The notes beneath the pieces are model-generated. The model made no database searches. It was given only the letters and a program-made list of their open reading frames with translations, and was not told the origin of the DNA. Below are positions 61,580 to 64,000 of a stretch of 64,000 bases of DNA, piece after piece. The DNA is taken from contig CAVYWD010000005.1 of assembly GCA_963772225.1 (NCBI GenBank), positions 372,001 to 436,000 on the forward strand, written 5' to 3'. The position numbers were made by a program, and so were the translations under genes. Numbering within the stretch: position 1 is the first letter of the stretch; every line of letters begins with the position of its first letter. The stretch comes from CAVYWD01 sp963772225. GTDB lineage: Bacteria > Myxococcota > Myxococcia > Myxococcales > UBA5297.

Positions 61580-64000
61580 TCAGCGCGTCGCGGTCGCGGG
61601 CGCGCGCACCAGCGTGATCTTGCGCCCCAGTGCCTGGTCGATCTGCCCGAGGAAGGAGCGGAACGCCGGGTAGTCGCCCGGCGCCACGCGGCTCAGCGCG
61701 AGCGAGAGCTCCCCTTCGGCGACGAGCGCACCGCCCAGCTGCCGATAGCGCAGCGCCACCGCGCCGAACGGGCTCTTCACCTGCACGTCCCCGGGCAGGT
61801 CGCGCGCCGCGAATCCGGTCGGGAGCTGGTAACGGTGCACGAACCGATTCACCCAGGGCTGCGGCAGCTCCAGGGCGTGCGTTCGCGCCGAGAGCGCCGC
61901 ATAGATCTCGACGTAGTTCGCGCCTTGGCCGAAGGGCGAGAAATGGAGCGCGCCGTCCTCTTCTTGTTGGGCAAAGCGCGGGATGGCCAATTCGTACGTG
62001 AGCTCGACGTCCTTCTCGATCTCCGAGAGGTCGCCGAATGAAAGCGCCTTCACCGAGAGCCCCGGGAACGAGCGCGCCCAGCCTTGCTCGAAGCTTTGCC
62101 GGCGCGTCGCTGGCGCCTGGTAGGTGTGCCGGTAGTCGGGCGCCGATTGCCCCGACACCACGGTCTTGCCCTTCAGCGCAGCCTCCCCGGTGGCCGCCAG
62201 CGCCACGTCGTACTCGGTGCGCGTGAGGTTGCTCTCGGCCTTCGCCTCCGGGATCTGCCGGAGCGCGCTTCCGCCCGCAGGCTCGATGACCAGCACCTGC
62301 GCGCCGCGGTCCTCCGCGGGGAGCTCGCGCGAGCCGTGGAGCTCCGCCGTCCCGTCCAGCCACAGGTCGTGCTTGGGCACGTAGAGGATGGCGTGATCGA
62401 AGATGGCCAGCGACGCCGGCCACGGGTCGATCCGCCCTTGCCGCCGGGTGCGCACCAGAACCAGGCGCGACTCGATGCCCGCGGCTTCCAGGAGCGCGTG
62501 CATCAACGACGCCTTGTCCTTGCAGTCGCCGAAGCGGCGCGCCAGCACCTTGTCCACCTTGTACGGCTTGTACCCGTGGATGCCGAACTCCAGGCCCACG
62601 TACCGCGTCCTGCTCACCACGAACCCGTAGACGGCGCGGATGGCGGCGAGCTCGTCGCCCTTCTTCACCCCCGAGAGGATGTCCCGGGCCGCCGCCTGGA
62701 TTTCCTCGGTCGGCGTCAGCGGGTCGCGCACCAGGCCCCAGTAGTACCGCCCCACCGAGTCCCAGTCCTTGTAGGTCGAGACGTGCAGGGTCGCCGCCAG
62801 CTCCGTCCGCCCCGGCATGCCCGGTTCCGCCACGAGCTTGGGGACGTCCCGCGCAGCCCACCGCCGGAGCACCGAGCCGTCGGGCAGGGTCTCCTCCTTC
62901 GAGTCGAGCTTCACGCCCGAAGGCGAGCTCGCGTAGATAGGGCGGCCCGGCGGGGCCTGCAGCACGTAGGTGTAGCTCGCCTTGGGGATCTCCGCCTGGA
63001 TGGCCGCGACGTCGCCGAAGTAGTCCGACAGCAAGTTGTCATTGGCGGTGTCGTCGAGCCGCCAGCTGAGCTCGAGCACGTCGCCGGGCGCGAGCGCCGG
63101 AAAGCTCACCGACCGGGCCCGCGCGTCGTAGTAGAGCTTGGAATCGCCGTCCGAGAGCGACCGCTCGGCCTCGGTGTGCGAGTCGATGATCGACCCGTCA
63201 GGCTTGAGGACGCGCGCCCGCAAGAGCTTCAGGTCCTGGCGATCCGGCGAGTAGGTGATCCACTGGGTGCGCTCGCTTTCCACGCCGCGCGGCGTCTGCA
63301 CCCGCAGCACCCGCTGCTCGAAGCGCGAGGCGAGCCCGCTGCGGTGGACCTTGACCGCGGTGAGGTCGGCGAGCGCGACCGCGTCCTCGCCAGGCAGGGG
63401 CGGGCTCTTGGCCAGCAGGGCCTTGGCGTCGTACGCCAGGTCCTCGCCGAAGCCCTTGCCCTCGCGGCGCAGGGCCTTCAGCGCCTCCTTCACCTGGGGG
63501 TTCTGTGGTTTGAGCTCCAACGAACGCTCCAGCGACGCGACGGCCCCCGCCGGGTCGCCCAGACGCCCCAGCGCCCGGCCTTGGCGCTCGAAGAGCTCGG
63601 CGTCCTCCGAAGCGATCTCCCGGGCCCGCGCGAACGCCGAGCGCGCCTCGTCGGCCCGCTCGTTGGCGGCGGCGAGCTCCGCCGTCCAGAGCCAGGCGCG
63701 GGTGTTCCACGGGTCGAGCGCGTTGATCTCCCGGCTCTCCTTGAGCGCCCCCTCGACGTCGCCCAGGTCCGCCAGGTCCGCGGCCAGCGCCCGGCGCGAC
63801 TCGAGGTCGTCGAAGCGCAGCGCCACCGCCACCCGCCGCAGCGAGACCGCCTCGCGCACCCGCTCGCGCCTGCGGGCGAGCCGCGCCCGCTCGCGGACCA
63901 CCTCCGGGCGGTCGGGGAATCGATGGGCGAGCGACTCGACCAGGCTCGCCGCCTGCGCGTTCAGGCCCAGGTCGTCGAGCGCGCGCGCCTTGAGCAGCGC
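61580..64000 (-). CDS. TPR - DUF3857 - transglutaminase-like protein (5' cut by window)
   Basis: More than 800 codons, open to the right edge of the window. The visible N-terminal part is TPR repeats (RALAADLADLGDVEGALKES, WLWTAELAAANERADEARSA). A DUF3857 domain follows (VKVHRSGLASRFEQRVLRVQ, ITYSPDRQDLKLLRARVLKP). The transglutaminase-like core has the catalytic-type block RFGDCKDKASLMHALLEAAG, then DHAILYVP and DLWLDGTAEL. The C-terminus is DUF3858-like. Cys, His and Asp are all present, so a cysteine-protease or cross-linking fold is likely. Myxobacterial homologues are often secreted. Only the 3' end is complete. Confidence 0.88.
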   Translation of the reverse strand, partial: ALLKARALDDLGLNAQAASLVESLAHRFPDRPEVVRERARLARRRERVREAVSLRRVAVALRFDDLESRRALAADLADLGDVEGALKESREINALDPWNTRAWLWTAELAAANERADEARSAFARAREIASEDAELFERQGRALGRLGDPAGAVASLERSLELKPQNPQVKEALKALRREGKGFGEDLAYDAKALLAKSPPLPGEDAVALADLTAVKVHRSGLASRFEQRVLRVQTPRGVESERTQWITYSPDRQDLKLLRARVLKPDGSIIDSHTEAERSLSDGDSKLYYDARARSVSFPALAPGDVLELSWRLDDTANDNLLSDYFGDVAAIQAEIPKASYTYVLQAPPGRPIYASSPSGVKLDSKEETLPDGSVLRRWAARDVPKLVAEPGMPGRTELAATLHVSTYKDWDSVGRYYWGLVRDPLTPTEEIQAAARDILSGVKKGDELAAIRAVYGFVVSRTRYVGLEFGIHGYKPYKVDKVLARRFGDCKDKASLMHALLEAAGIESRLVLVRTRRQGRIDPWPASLAIFDHAILYVPKHDLWLDGTAELHGSRELPAEDRGAQVLVIEPAGGSALRQIPEAKAESNLTRTEYDVALAATGEAALKGKTVVSGQSAPDYRHTYQAPATRRQSFEQGWARSFPGLSVKALSFGDLSEIEKDVELTYELAIPRFAQQEEDGALHFSPFGQGANYVEIYAALSARTHALELPQPWVNRFVHRYQLPTGFAARDLPGDVQVKSPFGAVALRYRQLGGALVAEGELSLALSRVAPGDYPAFRSFLGQIDQALGRKITLVRAPATATR

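Overview
The window is about 64 kb of very GC-rich DNA from a predatory or soil-type deltaproteobacterium, most likely Myxococcota. That is an inference from codon use, the many lipoproteins with Asp/Ala-Ser-rich linkers (repeats of the DAG and DAS type), a Tad-type CpaF ATPase, Hint toxins, GGDEF and MCP signalling, and the general gene mix. No rRNA, tRNA or CRISPR array was recognised. The window opens inside ftsY and closes inside a transglutaminase-like gene, so both edge genes are partial.

Layout. 0-6 kb: ftsY 3' end, rarD, a proline-rich protein, recD2 and a small PIN-type toxin-antitoxin pair. 6-9 kb: two radical SAM enzymes around a decayed carbamoyltransferase. 8.9-13.7 kb, minus strand: the remains of a diversity-generating retroelement (DGR). 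It has a CHAT-protease/TPR/FGE-lectin target protein whose C-terminus has the pattern of a variable repeat, an HTH accessory protein, a truncated Avd, a REP-type Y1 transposase element sitting where the Avd tail, template repeat and RT N-terminus should be, a short RT remnant and a Trypco1-domain gene. 14-19 kb: MazE/Doc pair, a three-gene membrane/DUF362 operon and a metallophosphoesterase. 19-25 kb: a scar made of duplicated tails of two genes, a large zinc-protease-like lipoprotein, a GT51-like protein and cpaF. 25-31 kb: repeats, hemE, small envelope proteins and a CBS/PAS/GGDEF signalling locus. 32-40 kb: a TolC-HlyD-ABC-permease-permease efflux operon whose last gene has had its 3' end duplicated on the far side of an inserted toxin gene (Flp pilin-like N-terminus, Hint domain, ADP-ribosyltransferase domain). 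40-50 kb: methyltransferase, hicA with a frameshifted hicB, pruA, a Tim44/zinc-ribbon/TerB-like protein and an MCP. 50-61 kb: lipoproteins and carbohydrate-active enzymes (GH141-like, esterase, GH29) between gene relics. Three of these enzymes begin with the same promoter, signal-peptide and linker cassette, copied in front of different catalytic domains. 61.5-64 kb: a DUF3857/transglutaminase protein.

Themes. First, accessory genes here are repeatedly broken by single-base indels, while long housekeeping ORFs (recD2, cpaF, hemE, pruA, tolC, the MCP and others) are open, so real decay fits better than uniform sequencing error. Second, gene tails and gene heads are duplicated in several places (recD2 and GT51 tails, macB tail, a lipoprotein segment, the CAZyme heads). 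Third, there are two unusual conflict-type systems: the fossil DGR with its CHAT-protease receptor, and the pilin-Hint-ART toxin.
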